Shown here: one piece after another, positions 16,378 through 26,048 of the stretch
How the letters are laid out: each line of letters starts with the position of its first letter
Position numbering within the stretch: the stretch's first letter is position 1
NCBI RefSeq assembly: GCF_001650195.1
Contig: NZ_LXYR01000003.1
Span: 1-64,000 of the forward strand
Direction: 5' to 3'
Length of the DNA: 64,000 nucleotides
Origin: Phormidesmis priestleyi BC1401
GTDB taxonomy: Bacteria > Cyanobacteriota > Cyanobacteriia > Leptolyngbyales > Leptolyngbyaceae
Notes under the pieces: generated by a model
The model's database searches: none
The model's input: only the letters and a program-made list of their open reading frames with translations
Told to the model about the DNA's origin: nothing
Translations under genes and position numbers: made by a program

Positions 16378-19300
16378 ATGACCTCAACCCCTCTCAATCC
16401 CACCATCCTCGAACCCCTCTTTGCTCCCTGGTCAGAACCCAACGCCCATCGCGTCCGGGCAGAAAAAGCGGGCGACCCAGCCCAGATTATTCAGGGTAGA
16501 CGGGCATCACCGATCGATTTAGTCAGCAATCTGCGCGCTGCCGTGCGCGAGTGGCGCGAAGCCTTCTACATTGGAGCAAGTGACACGACGATTCAGCTTC
16601 TCAACCACTAGTTTAACCGCGCCCATCGTCAAACCCAGCCCAACGGCGAAGAGCTTGAGTTTCGCTACTTCTTCTGTCAGCGCGAAGCCGTTGAAACCCT
16701 GATTTACCTCAAAGAAGTGCGACGCATCGAATCCCTTTCCCAAATCATCGCCGAATTTGGCGGCACCAACGCTGAACTACAGGCATTAGGCATTACCGAA
16801 ACTGAAGATGCTTGGAGCCGTTATGCCTTCAAGCTCGCAACGGGCGCAGGCAAAACCAAAGTCATGAGCCTGTGCATCGTCTGGAGCTACTTCCACGCCC
16901 TGCGCGAATCCGAGTCCGAAATGGCGCGGCACTTTGTGGTCATTGCCCCCAACCTCACCGTCTACGAACGCCTCAAAGACGACTTTGGCAACGGGCGCGT
17001 TTTTGACACCGATCCCCTGATTCCCCCCGAATGGCGCGGCGACTGGAACCTCTCCGTTGTCCTGCAAGACGAAGCCAGCGGCGCAGCCACAGGTGGCACC
17101 CTCTACCTCACCAACATTCATCGCCTCTACGAAAAACGCAAAAAGAAAGCCGAAGACGAAGGCTATGCCTGGATGGGACCAGCCGTTTCCAAATCCAAAG
17201 CGCTCGACACCGGAGCAGCCTTGCGCGATCGCATCACCACCCATCGCCACGTCATGATCCTCAACGACGAAGCCCATCACGTTTGGGATGCAGATTCAGC
17301 CTGGAACGACGCGATCGCCACCCTCCATAAAGCCATTCTTGCCAAAAGCGGCTGCAAACTCGTCGCCCAACTCGACTTTTCCGCTACTCCCAAAGACAAC
17401 AAAGGACTCCTTTTCAAACACATTGTCTGTGACACGCCCCTGGGTGAAGCCGTTGATGCCGGAATCGTCAAAACGCCGCTGATCGGGCAAGCCAGTCGCA
17501 AACTGGTCGAGCAAGCCGACGACAACGCGGCCTACCGCTGGGAGCAGCACTTGCTCTTGGGTTACGAACGTTGGAAAGCCAGCAAAGCCGAATGGAAAGC
17601 GAGTGGTAAGAAGCCTTTGCTGTTCATCATGTGTGACGACACCAATGCCGCTGACCAAATTACCCAACGCTTCAATACCGACCCGCTATTTGCTCACCTC
17701 AACGGCAAAACCATCAACCTGCACACCAACCTCAAAGGCAAACTCAAAAAAGTCGGCAAAGGCAACAACGTCCGCTACGAATTTGTCGAAGACGAAAAAG
17801 CCATCAGCGACGATGACCTAAAAGCACTCCGCAAACTCAGCCGCGAACTGGATAGCAACACCAGCCCTTATTCCTGCATTGTTTCCGTCCTGATGCTGCG
17901 AGAAGGCTGGGACGTTCGCAACGTGACGACGATCGTGCCGTTACGTCCCTACAGTTCCAAAGCCAACATCCTACCCGAACAGACTCTAGGACGAGGCTTG
18001 CGGTGCATGACTCCAGCCGGACAAGCGAACGAACTGGTGACGGTGATCGAGCATCCCGCCTTTGCCAGCCTTTATCAACAAGAACTAGCGCAGGAGGGCT
18101 TACCTTTAGAGATTGTGGATCTCGATCGCGTCCCTGCTACCACCATTTCCATCTTTCCTGATGAGGCACACAAAGACGTAACTCAACTAAACATTCAGAT
18201 TCCCACCCTCTCAGCAGGCTACCGGATCATCCCAAAGCTAGAAGGCTTGACCATTCACGATGTCAAAAAAGCTTTCAAACCATACAAACCTCTCCCATTG
18301 GGAAAACAGGGCAATAGCGAAATCCAGTACGAGGGGCGACACCTGTTCACCGGGGAAGTCATCCAAAAACTTCAGCTCAACTTGCCTCTCCTGGCATCCG
18401 GCATTGGTGCGGTTTCTTACTACGTCAAGCAACTCGAAACGATTTGTAAACTGCGGGGATTGCATCCCATCCTCGCCCCGCTGATTCAGACCTTTCTAGA
18501 AACAATCCTATTTGAGCCAAAAACCAACCTGTTCGATCCCGCATTAGTCGCTCGTCTTGCAGATTCCGATGTTGGTGAACATCTCCGGGCTGTGTTTGTC
18601 CCCCTGATCCGCAGTCGCACCACCACCACTGAATCACGCTTGGCAGCAGAAGCCCCCAAATCACTCAACACATGGAAACCCTATCAAGTTACCCTCAGCG
18701 AACGTCGCCCCGCCCTAGAAGCGGCTAAAACCCTATTTAATCTCGTCACCTGCAATCGAGAATTAGAAGTCGCGGTAGCCAAGTTTTGCGATCGCGCCCC
18801 CGATGTCGTTGCCTTTGCCAAAAACGCTGGCTCACAGTGTTTACGAGTGGATTATTTGGCACAGGGCGATCGCCTTGCTTTCTACACCCCCGATTTCTTT
18901 ATTCGCACCCTCGACGGGCACTGCTACTTAACCGAAACCAAAGGACGAGAAGACCGAGATGTGCCGTTGAAAGCAAAAGCGGCGATCGCCTGGTGTGAGT
19001 CTGCTTCTACAGAAACAATCCAGTGGCACTATCTCTACATTCCCCAAGGGGTCTTTGAACGCATGGCAGGCGATACCGTTGCCGAACTCGCTCGTGCCTG
19101 CGCTCCAGCCCTACAAAACTTACTACAAGCCGAAGAATTTCAGGATTTGCCTCTATTTGTCAATCTGGGACAGGCAGATGAAGCAGCAACAGCGGTAGAC
19201 AGCCTGATCGATTCAGCCATTCTGAATGCTCTGCCTTCTCGCTATCGCCGAGCTGCCGATCAAGCTGTGATGCTCTATCGTTTCTTTGAAAACAAAGAAG

Positions 19301-19782
19301 GCATGAACTACGCACCCGTCTTCACAGCCCTGCTGGGTTCGATCGATGAAGTTGCAAAAGGCTTTATTGTGCGTCGTCTTCAGCCAGAGTTGCTCATTAC
19401 TATAGAGGCTCAAAAAGCTTGGTTTGATCCAGATCTGTATGGGTTAGATCGTAAATCAGAACAGAACTATCGTAAGCTGGCGCAAAACTTGAAACGGACG
19501 CTAGTGTTTAACAACGGATTGTCGCTGATTGGCTTATTGCGATCGTGTCTAGACTATGCTCTGAATGACACCACAAAAATCGAGGGTGTTTTTGCAGCCC
19601 TGCATACTCAATTTCGGATTCAGGGTGGACGCAAACTTCTAGAAACCATCACGCGCATTAACGACTTTCGTAATACCTACATTGCTCACCAGGAGCAGGA
19701 ACTAACCGATCGAAATTTGGCTGAACAAGAATTAAAAGTCTGGATCGAGGCGTTACAAGTCGTTGGCAAGCAAATGCAGTGA
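16378..19782 (+). pseudogene. Type III restriction-like SF2 helicase / nuclease, interrupted by one in-frame amber codon
   Basis: One frame runs 1,134 codons from an ATG at 16378 to the TGA at 19780, broken only by TAG at 16609-16611; a Trp codon TGG is the likely original. Domains in order: an N-terminal part (16378-16830), SF2 helicase with Walker A ATGAGKT (16837-16857), DEAH box (NDEAHHVWD), SAT motif DFSATP and motif VI QTLGRGLR; a PD-(D/E)XK nuclease site PDF ... ETKG (18889-18945); and an alpha-helical C-terminal region with RNTYIAH (19669-19689), a match to the R-x(4-6)-H motif of HEPN RNases. It resembles Res subunits of type III restriction systems, but there is no methyltransferase gene nearby. 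A GTG at 16717, before Walker A, could yield a truncated protein. No other disruption is visible, so the lesion is recent, a sequence error, or tolerated. Confidence 0.85.
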
Positions 19783-19810
19783 ACGAAGGATTCTAAGCGT
19801 CGACGACCCC

Positions 19811-20668
19811 CTACGCAGGAGCGATTTGCCCTTGCTCGTCAGCTTTTTCGTGTTCGATGACAAACACATTGGAATAGAGATTTGCAATAATCTGCTTGCC
19901 CTGCTGAGTCAGTGAAAGATAGTGCAACGCATCTTTAATATAAGGATGAACTCCATTCCAGTAGAACTTGGGATAGTTTTTGCGGAGATCTCCAGGATGC
20001 CGATAGCCTAACGCTTGATTCACGCCCGTTTCTTCAAATTCGTAATAAAGGGCGCTGATCTTCTTCAAATAGCGGGGGTCACTGAGTTGACCAATCAAAT
20101 CCGAGGCGCGAATCAACCCCGGATAGTCGATCGTATCCTGATGATCTTCAGCCGTCGGGACAGGGAAGCGAGTCAACTCGATGTTGCGTTTGACTAGCTC
20201 GGCATCAATCAATTTATGCCCCCCAAAGCGCTCATCGATAAACAGCTTGGCTCGATCGACGTGATAAGGGGTCAACGCCGCATCAGAAGCACCCGGCGGA
20301 AGCGTCACCATTGCGCCATCTTTCCCCGTCGAAAACATTCCATCGCGATCGCAGCGACACACCCCCTTGACATAGCCAATATCGTGACAGACCAGCGAGA
20401 TCACAAAATGCAGCCAGTCTTCACACGATACGCCCCCTTGCCGAATGTGACGACCCCGCAGAATTTCTTGCCCTACCAGCGTCACCAAAATTGAATGCTC
20501 AACGTTGTGATAGAGCGCATCACTGTTGGCAATATTCTCCATTGCCATTGACCCCACCCAGCCGATGATGTCTTCATAGTCAGACTTCCAGCCGCCATAG
20601 GTGCGTCGATAGCCCTCTTTGAGCTTGGCAACAAAGTCATCAATTAAAAGTTCGGTGGCGTTAAACAT
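19811..20668 (-). CDS. HD-domain metalloprotein (Npun_R2479-like)
   Basis: A 285-residue protein with an HD-superfamily metal site: ALYHNVEHSI (His about 54 and 58), then CHDIGY (His95, Asp96), followed by a Cys pair in CRCDRDG and a block IDYPGLIRASDLIGQLSDPRYLKK with a later conserved Asp. It resembles a cyanobacterial family of HD metalloproteins of unknown substrate; phosphohydrolase activity on a nucleotide is a fold-based guess. The ATG at 20668 is chosen over a GTG 3 codons upstream; neither has a good ribosome binding site. It converges on the helicase gene with 28 bp between stops. Confidence 0.75.
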   Translation of the reverse strand: MFNATELLIDDFVAKLKEGYRRTYGGWKSDYEDIIGWVGSMAMENIANSDALYHNVEHSILVTLVGQEILRGRHIRQGGVSCEDWLHFVISLVCHDIGYVKGVCRCDRDGMFSTGKDGAMVTLPPGASDAALTPYHVDRAKLFIDERFGGHKLIDAELVKRNIELTRFPVPTAEDHQDTIDYPGLIRASDLIGQLSDPRYLKKISALYYEFEETGVNQALGYRHPGDLRKNYPKFYWNGVHPYIKDALHYLSLTQQGKQIIANLYSNVFVIEHEKADEQGQIAPA

Positions 20669-20677
20669 CAGGAGCAC

Positions 20678-20980
20678 TCACTGCGAATCTACGGACGATT
20701 TTATCGGTCTAATCTTCCCCGGTTTGTTCAATCTCAGCTAAACGGTAACTGACTTCCTGAGATCGGGCGATTCAAACCACGATCGCAACGATTCTACAGT
20801 CGGTCAGATGAGTGCTGGTTGAATTCGGGCACACTCCTTGATTCTATCGAAGTGAAACTCCATCACCCAAAACAAGTCACTATAGATTTTGGCGAGTGTT
20901 TCGCGTAAGAATATTTAGCGTGCGTCATAATCAAGAAAGACATTTATTTCACGCTAGACAAGGTTTGTAGAGGAAGCATC
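20678..20980. other. Non-coding gap of 303 bp
   Basis: No gene is seen between the divergent HD-domain and RND adaptor genes. The right part (about 20840-20960) is AT-richer and should hold the adaptor promoter, but no clear -35/-10 pair stands out. The sequence GTAGAGGAAGC just before the adaptor start is its ribosome binding site. Confidence 0.5.
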
Positions 20981-22435
20981 GTGGCATTGAATACCCTGAC
21001 AGAATCTGACTCCCCTGAACCACAGCCGCCCCACAGTGCAGAATTTGAGGCAGCTTCTGACGGAGTGGCTCCTCCGGCTCGCGGTCGGCTTACCGGAGCA
21101 CGAGGCATTTTAGCCGGGGTTGGAATTGGCATGGCGATCGCCGTTGGGGGCATGACGCTGCTCTCGAATTCTGGTAAATCTGCGGCTCCGGCGGCAACGA
21201 CTCAAGAGGCTCCGGTGGCGGGTCAGAGTGTTGCAGTCGAGACGGCAAAGTTGGCGTTTGTGCCCAAAACATTCAGCGCGACGGGCAGTGTGGATGCTCA
21301 AGACTGGGCACAAGTAATGCCCCAGGCAACCGGGGTGCAGATTCAGCAAATTTTGGTGAATGAAGGCGATAGCGTCCAGACAGGGCAAGCGATCGCGATT
21401 CTAGATAGTTCTGTCTTGCGAGACCAACTCAATGAAGCTAAGGCGCAGTTAAATTCGGCTCAGGCGCAATTTAGTTCGGCGCAAGCGCAGTTAAATTCGG
21501 CTCAAGCGCAAGTGTCATCTAATCGCTCGATCGTGCAGCAAAAAAATGCGGTACTGAAACAACAAAGAGCCGTTTTAGCCGAGGCTGAAAGCAATTTGAG
21601 ACGCTATCAAGGGCTGCGAGACGATGGCGTGATCAGCAGTCAAGATCTAGAGTCCCGCACGACTTCAGCCACCACTGCAAGAGAGTCGATCAGCGTGGCG
21701 CAGTCTAACATCAGCAGTGCCCAAGCCGATGTCGCCAAAGCTCAAGCCGGGGTCAATCAAGCTCAAGCCGGAGTCACGCAAGCTCAAGCCGGAGTCGATA
21801 CGGCAGTGACTCGTATTCAGCAGCTTGAGACAAAAATTGCTCAAACGACAGTACGCGCTCCGGCAAGTGGGATTTTGGCAAAGCGAAACCCCGATGATCA
21901 AAAAGCAGCCGTTGCTAAAGTCGGCGAACTGACTGGCTCTAGTCCCCTGTTTTATATTGTGCGAAATGGTGCGCTACAGCTTCAGGTGAATGTGCCCGAA
22001 ACGCTGCTTTCTCAAGTGAAAGTGGGTGAATCTGCCAAAATCACCTCTGATGCAGATAAGCGTATTAGCGTCCAGGGGCGAGTGCGAGACATAGAGCCAG
22101 TGATCAACTCGCAAACTCGTCAAGCGATCGTCAAGATTGACCTACCCGAAAGTGGGCTGCTCAAGCCAGGAATGTTTCTGAGATCGGAGATTGTCACCCA
22201 AAAAGTTCAAGCCGTAGTGGTCTCTGAAAAAGCCGTGGTGTCTCAGGCAGATGGGCGCAAAATTGTCTATGTGTTAGACGGCGACCAGATTGCTCATGCA
22301 AAACCCGTTGAGACGGGCGATCGCAACAACGGACAAATCGTGATCACAAGCGGCATTAATCCTGACGATCGCGTGGTCGTGGCAGGTGCAGGATTTGTCA
22401 AAGATGGCGATCGGGTCACCGTTGCCCAACAATAA
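20981..22435 (+). CDS. RND efflux periplasmic adaptor (HlyD/MFP family)
   Basis: A 484-residue membrane fusion protein that links the RND pump to an outer-membrane channel. It has a short cytoplasmic tail, one N-terminal membrane segment (about residues 44-66), a split lipoyl domain, and a long coiled-coil hairpin (about 145-285) made of repetitive AQLNSAQAQ and AQAGVNQAQAGV heptad-like units, then beta-barrel and membrane-proximal domains. The start is a GTG at 20981 with GAGGAAGC upstream. It is followed 44 bp later by the pump gene on the same strand. The repetitive hairpin looks expanded by short tandem duplication. Confidence 0.92.
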   Translation: MALNTLTESDSPEPQPPHSAEFEAASDGVAPPARGRLTGARGILAGVGIGMAIAVGGMTLLSNSGKSAAPAATTQEAPVAGQSVAVETAKLAFVPKTFSATGSVDAQDWAQVMPQATGVQIQQILVNEGDSVQTGQAIAILDSSVLRDQLNEAKAQLNSAQAQFSSAQAQLNSAQAQVSSNRSIVQQKNAVLKQQRAVLAEAESNLRRYQGLRDDGVISSQDLESRTTSATTARESISVAQSNISSAQADVAKAQAGVNQAQAGVTQAQAGVDTAVTRIQQLETKIAQTTVRAPASGILAKRNPDDQKAAVAKVGELTGSSPLFYIVRNGALQLQVNVPETLLSQVKVGESAKITSDADKRISVQGRVRDIEPVINSQTRQAIVKIDLPESGLLKPGMFLRSEIVTQKVQAVVVSEKAVVSQADGRKIVYVLDGDQIAHAKPVETGDRNNGQIVITSGINPDDRVVVAGAGFVKDGDRVTVAQQ

Positions 22436-22479
22436 TCCTTCTGCGTGAATCGTCTTCTGTCCCCCTCACTTCTTGATTC

Positions 22480-25400
22480 ATGTCTTTTAATATTTCTGCT
22501 TGGTCAATCCGCAATCCGATTCCAACGATCGTTCTATTTGTCATTCTGACGTTAGCAGGACTGATTGCATTCCCGTTGTTAGGCATCAACGACAACCCCA
22601 ATGTCGATATTCCGGCTGTGACAGTGACGGTCACTCAACCGGGGGCTGACCCATCCGAGTTAGAATCACAGATTACTAAAAAAGTTGAAGATGCAGTTGC
22701 GAGCTTAGGCAACATTGATGACATTACTTCGACCATTAACGATGGCGTTTCTAATACAGTTATCAACTTTGTGTTGGGAACGAACACCGATCGGGCAACC
22801 AATGATGTCAGAAATGCTGTGTCTCAGATTCGGCAAAATTTGCCCCAGGACATTAACGAACCTGTTATTAAGCGCTTAGAATTTGCGAGTGGTGGACCGA
22901 TTACCACCTATGCGGTTTCGTCAGATCAGCGATCGGTGACCGAACTGAGTAACTTAGTCGATCAAACCATCAGCCGAGCCGTCTTAGCCGTTCCAGGAGT
23001 CGCCCAAATTCAGCGAGTGGGAGGAGTCGATCGCGAAGTGCGCGTCAATCTGAACCCCGATCGACTACAGGCTTTAGGCATCACCGCCACGCAAGTCAAC
23101 GATCAAGTCCGCACATTTAACACCAATCTGTCGGGCGGACGGGGCAACGTCGGCGGCAGTGAGCAAAGCATCCGCACGTTGGGCAGTAGCGCCAGTGTGC
23201 AAACGCTTCAAGATCTGCAAATCACGCTGCCCAAAGGAGGCTATGCCCCTCTTTCTAGTCTGGGAACCGTCACCGACGGGACGGCAGACCCTCGCCAAAT
23301 AGCACGGCTGAATAACCAGCCTGCGGTCGTCTTCTCAGTCCTGCGGAGTTCGGGCACGACGCTGGTTTCGGTCGAAGAAGCGGTGCGGGCTGCTCTTGAG
23401 AAACTGCAAACGACGCTGCCCCAAGACATCAAGCTGAGGCTAATCAATAACGTTCAGGCAGACTATATTCGAGAGTCGTTTACCGCCTCGATCGATGCCG
23501 TGATATTCGGGGCAGCGTTGGCAGTCGTCACGATTTGGCTATTTCTACGAGACTGGCGAGCAACGCTGATTACTGCTGTTGCGCTGCCGCTCTCACTGAT
23601 TCCAACCTTCGCCGTGATGAAAGCGTTGGACTACACGCTAAACGATCTGACTCTCTTGGGACTAGCCCTTGTAGTTGGCATTCTTGTGGATGACGCGATC
23701 GTCGAAATTGAAAATATTGAACGTCACATGCAGATGGGCAAATCAGCCTATCGAGCCGCGATCGATGCCTCCGATGAGATTGGTTTAGCGGTCGTCGCCA
23801 CCACGTTTACGATCGTCGCCGTGTTTGGACCCGTCGCCTTCATGACAGGCATCACCGGACAGTTCTTCCGTCCGTTTGGCATCACTGTGGCAGCATCGGT
23901 TCTCTTCTCGCTGTTGGTTGCCCGAATGGTCACACCATTGATGGCGGCTTACTTGATGAAGGATCATGCAAAAGCCCCCAAAGAAGATCGCCTCTCGGCT
24001 CAATATCGTCGCCTGCTCACCTGGTCAATCAAGCATCGACTGGTGACATTATCGGTGGCGATCGTGTTTCTGATCAGCAGCCTAAGTCTGGTGCCTAAAA
24101 TCCCGGTTGGGCTGTTCTCAAACCCTGATGTCAGCTTATCGACGATCTCGATGCAACTGCCGCCCGGTTCGACCATTGAAGACACCGATCGAGCGACTCA
24201 ACAGTTGACGACTCTGCTGCTGCAACATCCTGCCGTTGAGGGTGTGCAAACCAGTGAATCGATCGCAAAATCGACGCTCTATGCCAAACTCAAGCCCAAG
24301 TCAGAACGTAAGATGACTCGCAAAGAGTTTGAAGATCAGATTCGTCCCATGTTTGCTCAAGTGCCAGGGTCACGCATCAGCTTTGTCAAAGGCGGACCGG
24401 GCGGCGGATCGAAAGAAGTCGCGATCGTGCTTAAAAGCGAAATTCCGGCAGCGTTGACTCAAGCTGCAAACGAGCTAGAAAAGCAAATGCGCCAAATTTC
24501 AGGATTGGTGGAAGTCACGTCTAGCGCCAGCTTAGTCAAGCCAGAAATCCTGATCACGCCTGACCCAGCACGAGCCGCCGACCAAGGCATCACCGTTCAG
24601 CAGATTGCCCGAACTGCGAACCTGGCAACGCTGGGAGACTTTGATGCAAACCTGGCAAAATTTGACTTGCCCGATCGTCAGATTCCGATTCGCGTTCAGC
24701 TAGATCCCAAGTCACGTAACAACATTGAGACCATTAGAAGTCTGCAAGTTCAAAACAAAAGTGGGGTGTTAGTGCCCTTGCAAACCGTTGCAGACATCAG
24801 CTTCGGCAGCGGTCCGTCTCAGATCGATCGCTACAACCGATCGCGGAATATCTCGGTCGAAGCCAACCTCAAAGGGTTAGCGCTCGGCGACGCATTAGCC
24901 AAAATCAACCAGTTACCGATTTTGAAATCTCTGCCAGCCGGGGTGACGAGAGAAAACTTCGGCAACGCGAAAATTCTCGGTCAAGTCTTTGGCAACTTTG
25001 GCGGCGCACTGCTAGCGGCGGTTGTCTTCATCTACGCAGTGTTGGTGTTGCTGTTTAACGATTTTCTGCATCCGCTCACGATTATGGTGGCGTTGCCATT
25101 CTCGATCGGCGGTGCCATGCTTGGGCTGCTGATCACCCACAAAGAACTGGGACTGATCGCTCTCATTGGAGTCGTCTTGCTCTTGGGTCTGGTGACCAAA
25201 AACTCGATTCTGCTAGTCGATTATGCGTTGATTAACCAGAGAGAAGGTAAGCCGACTTATCACGCAGTCATTGATTCTGGAGTTGCGAGATTGCGTCCGA
25301 TTTTGATGACCACGATCGCCATGATTGCGGGCATGATTCCGATCGCGATGGGCATTGGGGCAGGATCTGAGTCGAGAAGCCCGATGGCGATTGCTGTGAT

Positions 25401-25578
25401 TGGAGGTCTGCTCACCTCAACGCTGCTGACGCTGGTCGTTGTTCCAGTAATCTTTACGTATATCGATCGTTGGCAAGCCGTCATTTTTGGAAAGCTGCTC
25501 AAAGGCTCAATGAAGCGACGGTCAGAAGACTCGATCGTCGCCAATGGTCAACCGAGCAGTTTTTCCGCTCACAAGTAG
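22480..25578 (+). CDS. RND efflux pump, HAE1 (AcrB/MexB-like) inner-membrane transporter
   Basis: A 1,032-residue proton-driven multidrug/lipophile exporter of the AcrB type. It has the standard start (SIRNPIPTIVLFVILTLAGL), two large periplasmic loops, and the TM4 proton-relay motif LVVGILVDDAIVEIENIERH (paired Asp about residues 406-407). The second half repeats the topology with NSILLVDYALINQREG. The length is normal for HAE1 pumps. The last 30 residues are a polar Ser/Arg tail. Forms an operon with the adaptor; no outer-membrane TolC gene is nearby. Substrate unknown. Confidence 0.93.
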   Translation: MSFNISAWSIRNPIPTIVLFVILTLAGLIAFPLLGINDNPNVDIPAVTVTVTQPGADPSELESQITKKVEDAVASLGNIDDITSTINDGVSNTVINFVLGTNTDRATNDVRNAVSQIRQNLPQDINEPVIKRLEFASGGPITTYAVSSDQRSVTELSNLVDQTISRAVLAVPGVAQIQRVGGVDREVRVNLNPDRLQALGITATQVNDQVRTFNTNLSGGRGNVGGSEQSIRTLGSSASVQTLQDLQITLPKGGYAPLSSLGTVTDGTADPRQIARLNNQPAVVFSVLRSSGTTLVSVEEAVRAALEKLQTTLPQDIKLRLINNVQADYIRESFTASIDAVIFGAALAVVTIWLFLRDWRATLITAVALPLSLIPTFAVMKALDYTLNDLTLLGLALVVGILVDDAIVEIENIERHMQMGKSAYRAAIDASDEIGLAVVATTFTIVAVFGPVAFMTGITGQFFRPFGITVAASVLFSLLVARMVTPLMAAYLMKDHAKAPKEDRLSAQYRRLLTWSIKHRLVTLSVAIVFLISSLSLVPKIPVGLFSNPDVSLSTISMQLPPGSTIEDTDRATQQLTTLLLQHPAVEGVQTSESIAKSTLYAKLKPKSERKMTRKEFEDQIRPMFAQVPGSRISFVKGGPGGGSKEVAIVLKSEIPAALTQAANELEKQMRQISGLVEVTSSASLVKPEILITPDPARAADQGITVQQIARTANLATLGDFDANLAKFDLPDRQIPIRVQLDPKSRNNIETIRSLQVQNKSGVLVPLQTVADISFGSGPSQIDRYNRSRNISVEANLKGLALGDALAKINQLPILKSLPAGVTRENFGNAKILGQVFGNFGGALLAAVVFIYAVLVLLFNDFLHPLTIMVALPFSIGGAMLGLLITHKELGLIALIGVVLLLGLVTKNSILLVDYALINQREGKPTYHAVIDSGVARLRPILMTTIAMIAGMIPIAMGIGAGSESRSPMAIAVIGGLLTSTLLTLVVVPVIFTYIDRWQAVIFGKLLKGSMKRRSEDSIVANGQPSSFSAHK

Positions 25579-25581
25579 ATG

Positions 25582-25587
25582 TATAAT
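25582..25587 (+). promoter_or_regulatory. Probable -10 box for tRNA-Gly
   Basis: A perfect TATAAT ends 16 bp upstream of the first base of tRNA-Gly, just after the stop of the RND gene. No good -35 hexamer is visible at the right spacing (only a T-rich GTTTTT). Confidence 0.5.
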
Positions 25588-25603
25588 GGCTAGATAGCTA
25601 GTC

Positions 25604-25674
25604 GCGGGTATAGTTTAGTGGCAAAATGAATGCTTCCCAAGCATTAGTTGCGAGTTCGATTCTCGCTACCCGCT
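25604..25674 (+). tRNA. tRNA-Gly (anticodon CCC)
   Basis: A 71-nt cloverleaf. Acceptor arms GCGGGTA / TACCCGC pair fully, anticodon stem AATGC / GCATT holds loop TTCCCAA (anticodon CCC), and the T loop is GTTCGATTC. The discriminator is T, and CCA is not encoded. It lies 25 bp after the RND pump stop. Confidence 0.95.
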
Positions 25675-25861
25675 TATTTAAGTCAAGTCCCTCGCAAATC
25701 CTGAAAGCGACTGAGCACACTTTTAGGACTTTGTTGTATGGGATATTTTTCGAGAACCTATTCCTATCATGCGTTTCAAATTCATCTCTCTCACTTGAAG
25801 CAAGAGCCGAGTATTGACAGACGCAGACTCATACGCTAGATTAGTCAAGGTTGTGAAATAC

Positions 25862-25934
25862 GCCCCCATCGTCTAGAGGCCTAGGACACCTCCCTTTCAC
25901 GGAGGCGACGGGGATTCGAATTCCCCTGGGGGTA
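25862..25934 (+). tRNA. tRNA-Glu (anticodon UUC)
   Basis: A 73-nt cloverleaf with acceptor GCCCCCA / TGGGGGT (first pair G-U, usual for cyanobacterial tRNA-Glu), anticodon stem CCTCC / GGAGG with loop CTTTCAC (anticodon TTC) and T arm GGGGATTCGAATTCCCC. The discriminator is A, CCA not encoded. Besides translation, this tRNA is the starting substrate for tetrapyrrole synthesis in cyanobacteria. Its 3' end and terminator are duplicated about 1.02 kb downstream. Confidence 0.96.
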
Positions 25935-25979
25935 TGTAGCAAAATGTAAGAAGGGCAAGACTTTTATCGGTCTTGCCCT
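25915..25979 (+). repeat. Left copy of the tRNA-Glu 3'-end direct repeat (attachment-site-like)
   Basis: From the T loop of tRNA-Glu through its terminator stem, about 65 bp match the segment at 26935-26999 with two mismatches and one single-base gap. The longest identical run starts at CTGGGGGTATG (25926) and covers about 38 bp. This copy is part of the intact tRNA gene. Confidence 0.85.
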
Positions 25980-25990
25980 CTTTGTTTTTG
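25952..25990 (+). terminator. Rho-independent terminator after tRNA-Glu
   Basis: A 10-bp perfect stem AGGGCAAGAC / GTCTTGCCCT with an 8-nt loop, followed by CTTTGTTTTT. It ends transcription of tRNA-Glu, 17 nt after the mature 3' end. Confidence 0.9.
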
Positions 25991-26048
25991 GCAATTTCTT
26001 CTCTTTGACAACCCAGAGCTACGCTAGTTCTACATTAGAGGATTTGGA

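Noticed and set aside
25626-25817. 63-codon open frame after the RND gene
   Set aside because: It overlaps tRNA-Gly and has no similarity or ribosome binding site.
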